This document shows positions 24,457 to 32,160 of a DNA stretch of 64,000 bases, one piece after another. Each line of letters begins with the position of its first letter. Within the stretch, counting starts at the first letter, position 1. Under the pieces are notes generated by a model that made no database searches, was not told where the DNA came from, and worked only from the letters and a program-made list of their open reading frames with translations. This DNA comes from Levilactobacillus fujinensis. Its GTDB lineage: Bacteria > Bacillota > Bacilli > Lactobacillales > Lactobacillaceae. The position numbers were made by a program, and so were the translations under genes. The stretch covers positions 83,414 to 147,413 of the forward strand of contig NZ_RHNX01000002.1 in the NCBI RefSeq assembly GCF_003946335.1, read 5' to 3'.

Positions 24457-25221
24457 TTAGTTCGGAATCGTTTCAACCCACTTCTTCAACAAGAAAACAT
24501 TGATGACCGATTCAACTAAGGCCACCACGAGCACCCCAGCAATATTGATCAGGAGCTGAGTTTGTTGCCCGCCACTCAGAATTCCGCCGAGATTGTTGAA
24601 CTCACTCAACATGAAGATGGCCACGCGCGTCACCAGGTAGATGACAACGATGTATAAGACCACGTCCACTGCCCGCCGACTCACATTTGGCAAGAAATTA
24701 TTCGTCGCACTGACCGCTAGATGGACCAGTGAGATGGTTGTCCAGCCCATGATGAAAATGGCCAGCGCCATGCCGAAGACGCCGAAAACAACTTTAGTTG
24801 CTTCAAGCGTGGTGTATTCAGGACCCGTCATTTGTGCCAAGATTTTCGTAAAATAAGTGTTTTCTACTGTTGCCGTAATCAAGTAAAGGACGACTTGAAT
24901 GACGCCGAAGTAGATAAACATGACGAACGTCGTAATCAGGTTACTCAAATATAATTGCGTTTCACCAATTGGAATCAACCGGTACGTGTCGCGCGTATAG
25001 ACCCGTTCAGTTTCGATACTGAGCATAATAAAGACGATCCAGATTGTGGGTACAGACCAAGCCGCAGTGACCCCAAGCAGTTCACCATCGGCAATGCCCC
25101 TAGTTGCCAAGCTCCACAGCAGGGTAACGGCAATCACCGCTAGTTCTGCCAGAATAATCTTATTGACCAGTCGGAATCGGCTCCGACCGAGTACCTTAAA
25201 TAATGACCCAAAACTAGTCAT
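24457..25221 (-). CDS. ABC transporter permease subunit
   Basis: A 254-residue protein with six predicted helices, the largest at about 20-40, 60-78, 105-130, 155-180, 195-215 and 225-245. It lacks clear sequence motifs, as usual for ABC-2-like permeases. The start is ATG 25221, within the last codons of the upstream ATPase gene (8-nt overlap), with GGGGAG upstream; the longer frame to 25344 lies inside the ATPase gene and is not used. With the GntR and ATPase genes it forms a compact three-gene unit like ytrA-ytrB, associated with cell-envelope antibiotic stress in Bacillus. Confidence 0.82.
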   Translation of the reverse strand: MTSFGSLFKVLGRSRFRLVNKIILAELAVIAVTLLWSLATRGIADGELLGVTAAWSVPTIWIVFIMLSIETERVYTRDTYRLIPIGETQLYLSNLITTFVMFIYFGVIQVVLYLITATVENTYFTKILAQMTGPEYTTLEATKVVFGVFGMALAIFIMGWTTISLVHLAVSATNNFLPNVSRRAVDVVLYIVVIYLVTRVAIFMLSEFNNLGGILSGGQQTQLLINIAGVLVVALVESVINVFLLKKWVETIPN

Positions 25222-25924
25222 GGTTAACGCTCCCCTCGTACAAGCTTTCGTAGTAGGCTTCAATGCCAATCCCAAATTTCTCACGAATCTCATCGCTCTG
25301 CTTGTGTGCGTAAATCGTTTGGTCCTTGACAATGACGATCTCATCTAAAATCGGTGCGATCTCTGAAACGTAGTGATCGCTGATGACCATCGTCGCGTCG
25401 TCTGGTTTCCATTTGATAATACTGCTAATAATCTTCTTACGACTCATGCTGTCGATCCCGCTAAACGGTTCGTCTAGCAGGTACAAGTGCGCCTGCCGCG
25501 CTAAGGTCAAGGCAATAACGACCTTTTCCTTCATCCCCTTCGACAACGCACCCAACTTGAGGCTCGTATCAATCTGCAGGAAGGTCACCAACTCTTCATA
25601 TCGTTGCCCACTAAAGTCCGGATAAACCGTCCGATAAAAGTCGGCAATGCGATCGATCCGCGTGTTTGCTCGGAATCCCCGCAGTTGTTCGGTGAAGCTC
25701 ACATTGCTTTTGTGGTGTGCCGTCACGCTATCACCACACACCGCAATCGTCCCAGACCCCTTTGCGCTCCCCGTGATCAATCGCATCAGCGTCGTCTTTC
25801 CGGCACCATTTTCCCCTAACAGACCAACAATCTTCCCGGTCTCCAGGGTCAGGTCGATACCATTCAAAATCGTTTTTAAATTGTGCTTGTACGTCAACTT
25901 CTCAATCGCTAAAACGTTAGTCAT
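25214..25924 (-). CDS. ABC transporter ATPase (YtrB-like)
   Basis: A 236-residue ATPase. It has Walker A LLGENGAGKTT, a signature-like ALSKGMKEKVVIALTLAR, Walker B YLLDEPFSGID and the H-loop VISDHY. The signature Gln-rich motif is relaxed (SKGMKEK), which is typical of the ABC-2 type YtrB/EcsA group. It overlaps the GntR gene upstream and the permease downstream by 8 nt each, so the three are translated as a unit. The transported substrate is unknown; envelope-stress export is inferred from the operon type. Confidence 0.9.
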   Translation of the reverse strand: MTNVLAIEKLTYKHNLKTILNGIDLTLETGKIVGLLGENGAGKTTLMRLITGSAKGSGTIAVCGDSVTAHHKSNVSFTEQLRGFRANTRIDRIADFYRTVYPDFSGQRYEELVTFLQIDTSLKLGALSKGMKEKVVIALTLARQAHLYLLDEPFSGIDSMSRKKIISSIIKWKPDDATMVISDHYVSEIAPILDEIVIVKDQTIYAHKQSDEIREKFGIGIEAYYESLYEGSVNHD

Positions 25925-26291
25925 GTTGCTGCCCCCTTCCTGCGATATAAGTCTTCAGGCTCGAAATAATTTGTTCATCCGTCAAATTCAATGCATGTAA
26001 TTCGTTGTAGACCCGCTCCAATTGCTCCACAATCAACTGCTCCTTTAATTGGGTAATTCGATTTTTGTCCATCGTGACGAAATTCCCCTTTCCCCGTTGA
26101 GACTCGATGGTGCCCTCCGTGATCATTTCCCCGAGTGCCCGCTGAACGGTGTTGACGTTAACCGTCAAATCCACCGCCAATTGACGAACGGCCGGCAGCT
26201 TATCCCCTGGCTCCAGCGTGCCGGTCATCATTTCATGATAGAGGTGATTCTTGATTTGATAGTAAATCGGGACCTTATCATCAAACTTCAT
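25917..26291 (-). CDS. GntR-family regulator (YtrA subfamily)
   Basis: A 124-residue protein with an N-terminal GntR winged helix: VPIYYQIKNHLYHEMMTGTLEPGDKLPAVRQLAVDLTVNVNTVQRALGEMITEG. The effector region is only about 50 residues, a hallmark of the short YtrA subfamily. It is the first gene of the operon and probably represses it. Upstream (26315-26340) is a small dyad, TGTTATA...TATAACA, around the expected promoter, a candidate operator. Confidence 0.9.
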   Translation of the reverse strand: MKFDDKVPIYYQIKNHLYHEMMTGTLEPGDKLPAVRQLAVDLTVNVNTVQRALGEMITEGTIESQRGKGNFVTMDKNRITQLKEQLIVEQLERVYNELHALNLTDEQIISSLKTYIAGRGQQHD

Positions 26292-26309
26292 ATTGTCCTG
26301 CCTCCCTAG

Positions 26310-26340
26310 TGTTATATTTTACTATTACACTATAACATGC
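26310..26340 (-). promoter_or_regulatory. Candidate operator of the YtrA-like operon
   Basis: An inverted repeat AGTGTTATA...TATAACA-like sequence with a 15-nt centre (around 26309-26338, GTGTTATA with TATAACAT) lies just upstream of the gntR start and contains the likely -10 region. Confidence 0.5.
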
Positions 26341-26371
26341 GGTTACCCGATTCGCAATAGCGAACGTTAAA

Positions 26372-26491
26372 TTAGTGCGAAATGGCCACACTCCCCATTC
26401 CAAGTCTAACGTGGCTGCTACGGTCTCGACGTCCAGAATAATCCAGCACAACCAGCGTCGGCGTGCGACCATCCTTAACCAACTGATTCAT
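26372..26491 (-). pseudogene. Possible esterase gene remnant
   Basis: A 39-codon frame begins MNQLVKDGRTPTLVVLDYSG. This resembles an internal strand-loop of alpha/beta-hydrolase esterases (D-family, N-x-L-x-x-G-K-x-x-P-x-I-V-V-x-D), but nothing before or after matches. It could be a decayed fragment or chance. No ribosome site or promoter supports expression. Confidence 0.25.
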
Positions 26492-26499
26492 TTTCGTCA

Positions 26500-26551
26500 G
26501 CAAAAAGGCGCCACGTCAGCAACCATAACTGGTAACTAACGTGACGCCTTA
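26500..26551 (-). terminator. Terminator of the pnt operon
   Basis: On the minus strand AAGGCGTCACGTTAG pairs with CTGACGTGGCGCCTT (one mismatch, one wobble) and is followed by TTTTT, 35 bp past the pntB stop. Confidence 0.82.
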
Positions 26552-26585
26552 ACACATTCTATTACGCAATCAGACAAGCTGACGA

Positions 26586-28001
26586 TTACTCCAAGTATTG
26601 CTTAGTAGAAGCCACGATATCTTGTAGCCCCTTCTTAGCATCGGAGAAGAACATTTGCGTGTTGTCCATGGAGAACAATGGGTTTTGCACGCCGGCATAC
26701 CCTGTACTCATGGAACGCTTGATGACCACAACGGACTTCGACTTGTCGACATCCAGAATTGGCATCCCAGAAATTTCGTTACCACTTTCCCGAGCTAACG
26801 GGTTGGTAACATCGTTGGCCCCAATGACCAGCGAAACATCAGTACTTTCGAACATTGGGTTGGCATCGTCCAACTGCTTCATTTGTTCATAAGGCACGTT
26901 GACATCGGCCAACAACACGTTCATATGACCAGGCATCCGTCCAGCAACTGGGTGAATGGCATAGTTCACATTGATTCCTTTATCGGTCAAAACCTTGGCT
27001 AATTCGGCAACTTCATGTTGTGCTTGGGCAGCAGCTAAGCCGTACCCAGGAACGATCATAACGTTTTGAGCGTAAGCTAACTGTAACCCAATATCGTCGG
27101 CAGAGGTTTCCTTGACATCAACCGGAACGGCATCGGCAGCACTACTCGTGTCACTATCGCCAGTCCCAAAGCCCCCAGCCAAAATGTTGGCCACGGACCG
27201 GTTCATGGCATCGGCCATCTGTAAGGTCAAGATGGTCCCGGCAGCCCCAACTAAGGCACCGGCAATGATCAGGACTTGGTTATTGATAACGAACCCGGCA
27301 AAGGCTACCGCTAAGCCAGTGAAGGCATTTAACAGAGAAACCACGACGGGCATGTCGGCCCCACCAATTGGCAACGTCATCAACAGCCCAAAGACCAAAC
27401 TCATGGCCAAGGCTAAGATAACGTACCAGATATTGGTTGGGTAACCGATCATGAACCAAGCTGAAGCTAAAATGGCAATGACCACAATGATGTTTAAGAT
27501 CCGTGCCCCAGGTACCGTAATTGGTTTCCCGGAGACGTGACCTGAAAGCTTCCCGGTCGCAATCAATGACCCGGAGAAGGTGATTCCCCCAATAATAACG
27601 TCCAGCAGAACTGGCAGGGAGAACGCGATACTTAAGCTAGCACCGTCACCTTTAAGTAAGTAATCGAAGATCCCGATAACGGCGGCAGCACCACCACCAA
27701 CGGCGTTGAACAGACTAACCAGTTGTGGCACGTCGGTCATTGGCACCTTGCGCGCCTTGACGACCCCGTAAAGGATCCCCAACGCTAGGCCCAAGAGTAA
27801 AACAATCCAGCCAATGGCGTCAATTTTACCTTCAATAATAATCGTGACAATAATCGTAATAACGGCTAGGAACATCCCAACGGCTGACAGGCCATTCCCG
27901 TGCCGAGCGGTCTTTGGTGAACGCATCATGTGAACACCTAAAACGTAGCAGACCGCGGATACCAAATAAATTAAGGAAGAAATCGTCTGTAGGGCACTCA
28001 T
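26586..28001 (-). CDS. pntB: NAD(P) transhydrogenase subunit beta
   Basis: A 471-residue membrane protein. The first about 290 residues hold nine predicted helices (domain II), and the C-terminal about 170 residues form the NADP-binding domain III with VPGYGLAAAQAQHEV and the conserved VNYAIHPVAGRMPGHMNVLLA and DVTNPLA segments. It couples proton flow to hydride transfer from NADH to NADP, supplying NADPH. Its ATG overlaps the stop of the preceding small pntA gene by 4 nt. It is the third gene of a three-gene operon with its own terminator. Confidence 0.93.
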   Translation of the reverse strand: MSALQTISSLIYLVSAVCYVLGVHMMRSPKTARHGNGLSAVGMFLAVITIIVTIIIEGKIDAIGWIVLLLGLALGILYGVVKARKVPMTDVPQLVSLFNAVGGGAAAVIGIFDYLLKGDGASLSIAFSLPVLLDVIIGGITFSGSLIATGKLSGHVSGKPITVPGARILNIIVVIAILASAWFMIGYPTNIWYVILALAMSLVFGLLMTLPIGGADMPVVVSLLNAFTGLAVAFAGFVINNQVLIIAGALVGAAGTILTLQMADAMNRSVANILAGGFGTGDSDTSSAADAVPVDVKETSADDIGLQLAYAQNVMIVPGYGLAAAQAQHEVAELAKVLTDKGINVNYAIHPVAGRMPGHMNVLLADVNVPYEQMKQLDDANPMFESTDVSLVIGANDVTNPLARESGNEISGMPILDVDKSKSVVVIKRSMSTGYAGVQNPLFSMDNTQMFFSDAKKGLQDIVASTKQYLE

Positions 28002-28309
28002 TTCTGATCATCCTCCTTTTTGGCTGCTGGTTTGCGGTCAAACATTCCTAACATCCGGTCGGTAACGGTATAACCACCCGCAACGTTGACGGCCGCAAAG
28101 AAGGCACCAAAGAATGCTAAACAATAGAAGACCCAGCTATTAGCCTCGGCCGCGATGACAAATGCCCCCACGACAACGACCCCGTGAATCGCATTGGCCC
28201 CAGACATCATTGGGGTCTGTAAGGTTGCTGGAATTTTACTCATAACTTCAAATCCGACTAATAGACTCAAAACAAAGATTGCTAAGTTCGTAAATAGTTC
28301 TTCACTCAT
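27998..28309 (-). CDS. NAD(P) transhydrogenase alpha subunit, membrane part (PntAB)
   Basis: A 103-residue protein with three helices (about 8-25, 33-52 and 60-80): ELFTNLAIFVLSLLVGFEVMSKIP, MMSGANAIHGVVVVGAFVIA and VFYCLAFFGAFFAAVNVAGGYTVTDRML. This is the second half of the alpha subunit when it is split, as in many Gram-positives. It carries part of the proton channel. Start and stop overlap its neighbours by 4 nt, so the operon is translationally coupled. Confidence 0.9.
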   Translation of the reverse strand: MSEELFTNLAIFVLSLLVGFEVMSKIPATLQTPMMSGANAIHGVVVVGAFVIAAEANSWVFYCLAFFGAFFAAVNVAGGYTVTDRMLGMFDRKPAAKKEDDQK

Positions 28310-29514
28310 GCTTGATCAACTCCTTTTTTATCGTCTGGTTGATCGGCGGGCGTCTCCTCCGCGCTAGCAGGGTGACGTTCTGGTAAATCCATCGCCGAAC
28401 GTTCGCGACTACTAATAATTTCACCTTGATACGTCGCGAGCAACTCCCCAACAACTTCATCGTCCACGTCAAAGACCAGTTCGCCATCCTTGGTAATATC
28501 CGTGATGACTGACTGAACGTTCTTGGCGTACATGTCAGAAGCAGAAGCAGGCAGTTGACTGGCCATGTCACCAGCACCAACGATCTGGGCATCATTTGCC
28601 GTCGTCACCGTTTCGCTAGGCTTAGACCCCGCAACGTTACCGCCTAACTCACTGGCGGCTAAATCGATAAAGAGCTTTCCGGCCTTAGCTTCGTCCACCG
28701 ACTTCTGGGTAACCAGTAAAGGTGGCCGACGTCCAGGAACTTGTGCGGTCGTGATGACCACATCGCTCTGAGCAATAAATTCAGCTAATTCAGCCTGTTG
28801 TTGTGCAGTTTCTTCAGGAGTCAATGCCCGCGCGTAACCGCCTTCACCAGTGGCCGAAACAGAAGTCGTTAGGAACGTTGCCCCCAAGGATTCAACTTCG
28901 CCCCGTGATGCTGGTCGAATATCGTATCCGGAAACCATTGCCCCTAATCGTTTTGCAGTCCCAATCGCTTGCAGACCAGCAACCCCGGTCCCTAAGACTA
29001 AGACCTTGGTTGGCTTAGCAGTCCCGGCAGCAGTGATCATCATCGGTAGGTACCGTGAGAATCGATCCGCCGCCAACAGGGCTGCTTTGTAACCGGCTAC
29101 ACTGGCTTGTGAACTTAAAACGTCCATCGTTTGCGCCCGTGAAACCGTCCGTGGCAAGAGTTCAAATGCCAGTGCATTAACTTTTTTAGCCGCTAATTTC
29201 TTAACGAAGTCTAAATCCGTTAATGGTGATAATAAGCCTAAAAGTGTCTGGCCAGCTTGTAACTGATCAACCACGTCGTCGCCAGGTTGGTCAACCGTCG
29301 CGATAATGGTCGCCTGCTTCACAGCAGAGGCGCGATCGACAACTTTCGCCCCCGCATCCGTGTAGACAGCATCTTGATAGAAGGCTCGTTCACCAGCCCC
29401 CTGTTCGATCAGCACTTGATAATCACTTTTGACCAGCTTGCGAACAACGTCCGGTGATAGAGCAACCCGATTCTCGCCAGGTGCTTCTTTCAAAGCCGAA
29501 ATGGTAATTGACAT
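28306..29514 (-). CDS. pntA: NAD(P) transhydrogenase alpha subunit, soluble part (PntAA)
   Basis: A 402-residue NAD-binding protein of the alanine dehydrogenase/PntA family. It has N-terminal LKEAPGENRVALSPDVV, and the Rossmann motif VLGTGVAGLQAIGTAKRLGA (about 170-190), then TTAQVPGRRPPLLVT. It forms domain I, the NADH-binding part, on the cytoplasmic side. ATG 29514 follows AAGGGG at 9-nt spacing; the ATG at 29523 abuts that site. It is the first gene of the operon, with a promoter visible upstream. Confidence 0.92.
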   Translation of the reverse strand: MSITISALKEAPGENRVALSPDVVRKLVKSDYQVLIEQGAGERAFYQDAVYTDAGAKVVDRASAVKQATIIATVDQPGDDVVDQLQAGQTLLGLLSPLTDLDFVKKLAAKKVNALAFELLPRTVSRAQTMDVLSSQASVAGYKAALLAADRFSRYLPMMITAAGTAKPTKVLVLGTGVAGLQAIGTAKRLGAMVSGYDIRPASRGEVESLGATFLTTSVSATGEGGYARALTPEETAQQQAELAEFIAQSDVVITTAQVPGRRPPLLVTQKSVDEAKAGKLFIDLAASELGGNVAGSKPSETVTTANDAQIVGAGDMASQLPASASDMYAKNVQSVITDITKDGELVFDVDDEVVGELLATYQGEIISSRERSAMDLPERHPASAEETPADQPDDKKGVDQA

Positions 29515-29551
29515 GCCATACATCCCCTTTTGATAAAGTCTTCACAACTCA

Positions 29552-29617
29552 ACTATAGGGCATTTTCGGGCGCAAAACAATGCTCGAACGGCCGAATTGA
29601 TAAATATCTTGATATTT
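29552..29617 (-). promoter_or_regulatory. pnt operon promoter with upstream palindrome
   Basis: On the minus strand TTGTTT (29575-29580) and TATAGT (29552-29557) are 17 nt apart. A 16-bp palindrome AAATATC-TT-GATATTT (29602-29617) lies 21 bp upstream of the -35, in a position suitable for an activator or repressor. Confidence 0.6.
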
Positions 29618-29960
29618 TGCCGAATTTGACCAATTTTAGGGTAATTATCCTGACTATTTTCGCAAAAAATGGGATCAATCGTCAATACCATCCATATCAT
29701 TGGTGACGACTAGTCAATCCACTAGTTATAAATTTTGTTGCTAACGGGTCCTCAGAATTTAAACATTCGCCAAACGAGATAACTCCTTGTCGGCTTTGAA
29801 AAAATTCCTGTCGATTCTGGTCGACCATGAATTGGGTGCACAACGATCCGGGAGTCGATTTATAAAATTTACGTTTTCTTTCATCCTTAATGTGCCACGT
29901 AAAAAGGCCCCGTGTCAATCCGTCTTCACGAACCGCCGCAGGACCTCGTCTTCTTAACAT
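29618..29960. other. Region between pnt and the GPP34-like gene
   Basis: Contains an 87-codon minus-strand frame (29697-29960) that begins right at the stop of the GPP34-like gene. Its arginine-rich start, weak ribosome site and lack of recognisable domain make it doubtful, so it is not called as a gene. No clear terminator is seen either. Confidence 0.35.
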
Positions 29961-30629
29961 TTAACTCAACCAGCCATCCATCCAGAACTTTTTGGTCACG
30001 ATAATCTCGCTTGCAGCGGCGGTCAGCTGCTTAACCATCTGGGCATAAGCGCTATTGGCCGTCACTTGTTGTAATCGCCCTGCCAGCGCAGCCATGTCGG
30101 CCTCACCAAACAACCATTTCAGCGCGTCTTCTTGCTCTAAAATGATCAAAAGGTTCAACGTCGTGTGGGTCACTTGGCCGGACTGCAACTGCTGTTTTAA
30201 GGTCGTAATTGCTTGCTCGCGACTGGCATCCTTAGGCTCGTAGATGACATGCGGCGTGAGGTTGTTTTGAAATAACTCGCGTGCCGTGGTTCCAGCGGCT
30301 AACGTCTCCGCACCGATTCCATCGTAAATGGTATTGGCAATGTCCCAACTGGTCACTAGCTTTAGAATCGATTTCAGTTGGGGCGTCTGCATCAGATCAT
30401 TACGTAGCCGCATCTTGAAGGCCGCCAAGTAGGACGGTAGATTCTCCCACTGCGCGTCATCTGCAATGGCTAGATTGGCCCCCGTCACGACCAGGACTCG
30501 TTGATCGATCAAATCGAGTAAGGCGCCCAAGACAAAGTAGGCTTGGGCCGTAAATCGGGTCCGCAGAGTCGGTTTCTGCCCGATTCTTTCGGTCAAGAGT
30601 AAGTAGTTTGTTGCGGTCGTGAGTGTCAC
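29961..30629 (-). CDS. GPP34-like (Golgi phosphoprotein 3-like) protein
   Basis: A 222-residue, mostly helical cytoplasmic protein. The pattern LLLTERIGQ at the start, followed by ALLDLIDQRVLVV with short charged turns, and later LFQNNLTPHVIYEP, resembles bacterial GPP34 proteins, which bind phosphoinositides in eukaryotes but have unknown roles in Firmicutes. The match is by general pattern only. GTG 30629 is preceded by GGAGGAAC at proper spacing. Several CCGGA motifs occur in the 110 bp upstream, including a CCGGA-CATA-TCCGG dyad at 30773-30786. Confidence 0.5.
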   Translation of the reverse strand: MTLTTATNYLLLTERIGQKPTLRTRFTAQAYFVLGALLDLIDQRVLVVTGANLAIADDAQWENLPSYLAAFKMRLRNDLMQTPQLKSILKLVTSWDIANTIYDGIGAETLAAGTTARELFQNNLTPHVIYEPKDASREQAITTLKQQLQSGQVTHTTLNLLIILEQEDALKWLFGEADMAALAGRLQQVTANSAYAQMVKQLTAAASEIIVTKKFWMDGWLS

Positions 30630-30824
30630 GCGTGGTTCCTCCTTGATGGTTTAGGCTACCTGGAACTGTGACTAAAAATAGTCGTTTCAAGTTGTCTTAA
30701 AATTAACAATTTTATACATTCCGGATTTCTTACGAACCGTTAGTATACCACACCCACTACCCGGAAGCGAGGCCGGACATATCCGGTATGACGCTTATTT
30801 GCGAATTTCACATTAATCAGGCGA

Positions 30825-30857
30825 TAAAAAAGCGCGTCTGTAACGACACGCTTTTTA
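30825..30857 (-). terminator. Terminator of the aldo-keto reductase gene
   Basis: On the minus strand AAAAAGCGTGTC pairs with GACGCGCTTTTT (one wobble), followed by a T-run, 18 bp past the stop codon. Confidence 0.82.
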
Positions 30858-30874
30858 ATGCAGGAGTTGTATAT

Positions 30875-31843
30875 TTAGCCAATTTGACGAGAGAACTTCT
30901 TAAAACCGAACAACTTGTCGATCCGGGCAAAATATTCTGTTGGAATGTCCAAGTCGATGGCTTTTAGGTTGTTCTGCAACTGTTTCGGTTTGCTGGCCCC
31001 AGTAATCAAGCTAGAAATCCGGGGGTCGCGTAAGCCCCAAGCCAAGGCAAACGTCGATAGATCTGTGTCCAAGCTGTCGGCCATCTTGACCAATTCTTCG
31101 ACCTTATCCAAGTTGTCATCGGTTAGCAATGCCTTGATTTGTCCTTGATAGGTTGCCCGTGACCCGGCCGGAATTGCTTGGCCTTTACGGTACTTTCCAG
31201 TCAACAGTCCTTGTGACAACGGTGAAAATGGCACAACCCCAAGACCAAGTTTGCCACAAACATCCAGCAATTCATGTTCAATGTAGCGATCGAACATGTT
31301 GTACTGGGGTTGGACTACGGACATTGGGTGCAAGCCGCGTTCCTGGATGATCAATTGCGCTTCTAAGATTTGGACCGGCCGCCACTCACTAACACCGTAG
31401 TAGAGAATCTTTCCTTGATCGATCAACCCACTCAGTGTGGTCAACGTTTCGGCCAGCGGTGTTTCCGGGTCAAAGCGGTGACAGAAATACAGGTCGAGAT
31501 AGTCGGTCTGCATGTTGGTCAACGATTGATCCAATGATTCTGTAATGTGCTTACGTGACAAGCCGCCATCGTTCACGCCCTCCCCAGTTGGGAAGAAGAC
31601 CTTACTGGACATCACCAATTCCTTGCGAGGAAACTGTTTCAACGTCTTACCCAGGAAACGCTCAGCCGCACCACCACTATAGGCGTCTGCACAATCGAAG
31701 AAGTTGATTCCATTTTCATAAGCTAACTTGATACTTTGGGCAGCCAAGTCCTGCTTGTTGCCCGCGCTCACATCAGTCATCCAGCTCCCCAATGCCAGTT
31801 CACTCACGCGTAATCCTTGTTTTCCTAAATGCCGATACTTCAT
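30875..31843 (-). CDS. Aldo-keto reductase (Kv-beta-like)
   Basis: A 322-residue NADPH-dependent TIM-barrel oxidoreductase. The catalytic tetrad is visible: Asp and Tyr in FFDCADAYSGG, Lys in LVMSSKVFF and His in LYFCHRFDP. NADP-binding loops are at PFSPLSQGLLTGKYRKG and SLITGASKPKQL. It resembles the YghZ/Kv-beta subset, which reduces methylglyoxal or other aldehydes. A cre site lies 35 bp upstream and a partial Rex-like site further upstream (31953-31970), which would fit control by carbon state. The start ATG 31843 has AGGAGG upstream. Confidence 0.9.
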   Translation of the reverse strand: MKYRHLGKQGLRVSELALGSWMTDVSAGNKQDLAAQSIKLAYENGINFFDCADAYSGGAAERFLGKTLKQFPRKELVMSSKVFFPTGEGVNDGGLSRKHITESLDQSLTNMQTDYLDLYFCHRFDPETPLAETLTTLSGLIDQGKILYYGVSEWRPVQILEAQLIIQERGLHPMSVVQPQYNMFDRYIEHELLDVCGKLGLGVVPFSPLSQGLLTGKYRKGQAIPAGSRATYQGQIKALLTDDNLDKVEELVKMADSLDTDLSTFALAWGLRDPRISSLITGASKPKQLQNNLKAIDLDIPTEYFARIDKLFGFKKFSRQIG

Positions 31844-31877
31844 GTGAAATCCTCCTAAATTTGTTATGCACTCTAAA

Positions 31878-31891
31878 TGGAAGCGGTGTCA
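31878..31891 (-). promoter_or_regulatory. cre (CcpA) site upstream of the aldo-keto reductase gene
   Basis: TGGAAGCGGTGTCA matches the cre consensus at 13 of 14 positions on the plus strand; the site lies 35 bp upstream of the minus-strand gene. Confidence 0.68.
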
Positions 31892-32020
31892 CAACGTCAT
31901 AAATTTAGTCTACCAGATTTCGTCCGGCTAGGTCAGTAACCTGACTAATATTGTGTGAAATATTTGTACGTGGCAACCTTTTTGCTAACTTATCCCGCTA
32001 TATGCCCATTTTTGCACGCC
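31892..32020. other. Intergenic region, aldo-keto reductase side
   Basis: No gene. TGTGTGAAATATTTG (31954-31966 region) matches the left half of the Rex consensus TTGTGAAATATTTCACAA but not the right half. Confidence 0.35.
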
Positions 32021-32063
32021 AAAGAACACGTTCAGGCGATCAGTTGGCCTAAACGTGTTCTTC
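32021..32063 (-). terminator. Hairpin downstream of the antiporter gene
   Basis: Arms 32022-32037 and 32047-32062 pair nearly completely (AAGAACACGTT with AACGTGTTCTT outer part). It lies about 100 bp past the antiporter stop and has only a short T-tract, so terminator strength is uncertain. Confidence 0.55.
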
Positions 32064-32160
32064 TATACGATGTAGGACTGAAATTCTGAATCACTACTAA
32101 TGGTTACTGTGGCTGAGATAGTCCAATCATCGCCTTACAGGCCGACAGCGTGCAATCAAA

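Noticed and set aside
29697..29960. 87-codon minus-strand frame directly after the GPP34-like gene
   Set aside because: Arginine-rich start, poor ribosome site and no recognisable domain; more likely read-through sequence than a gene.
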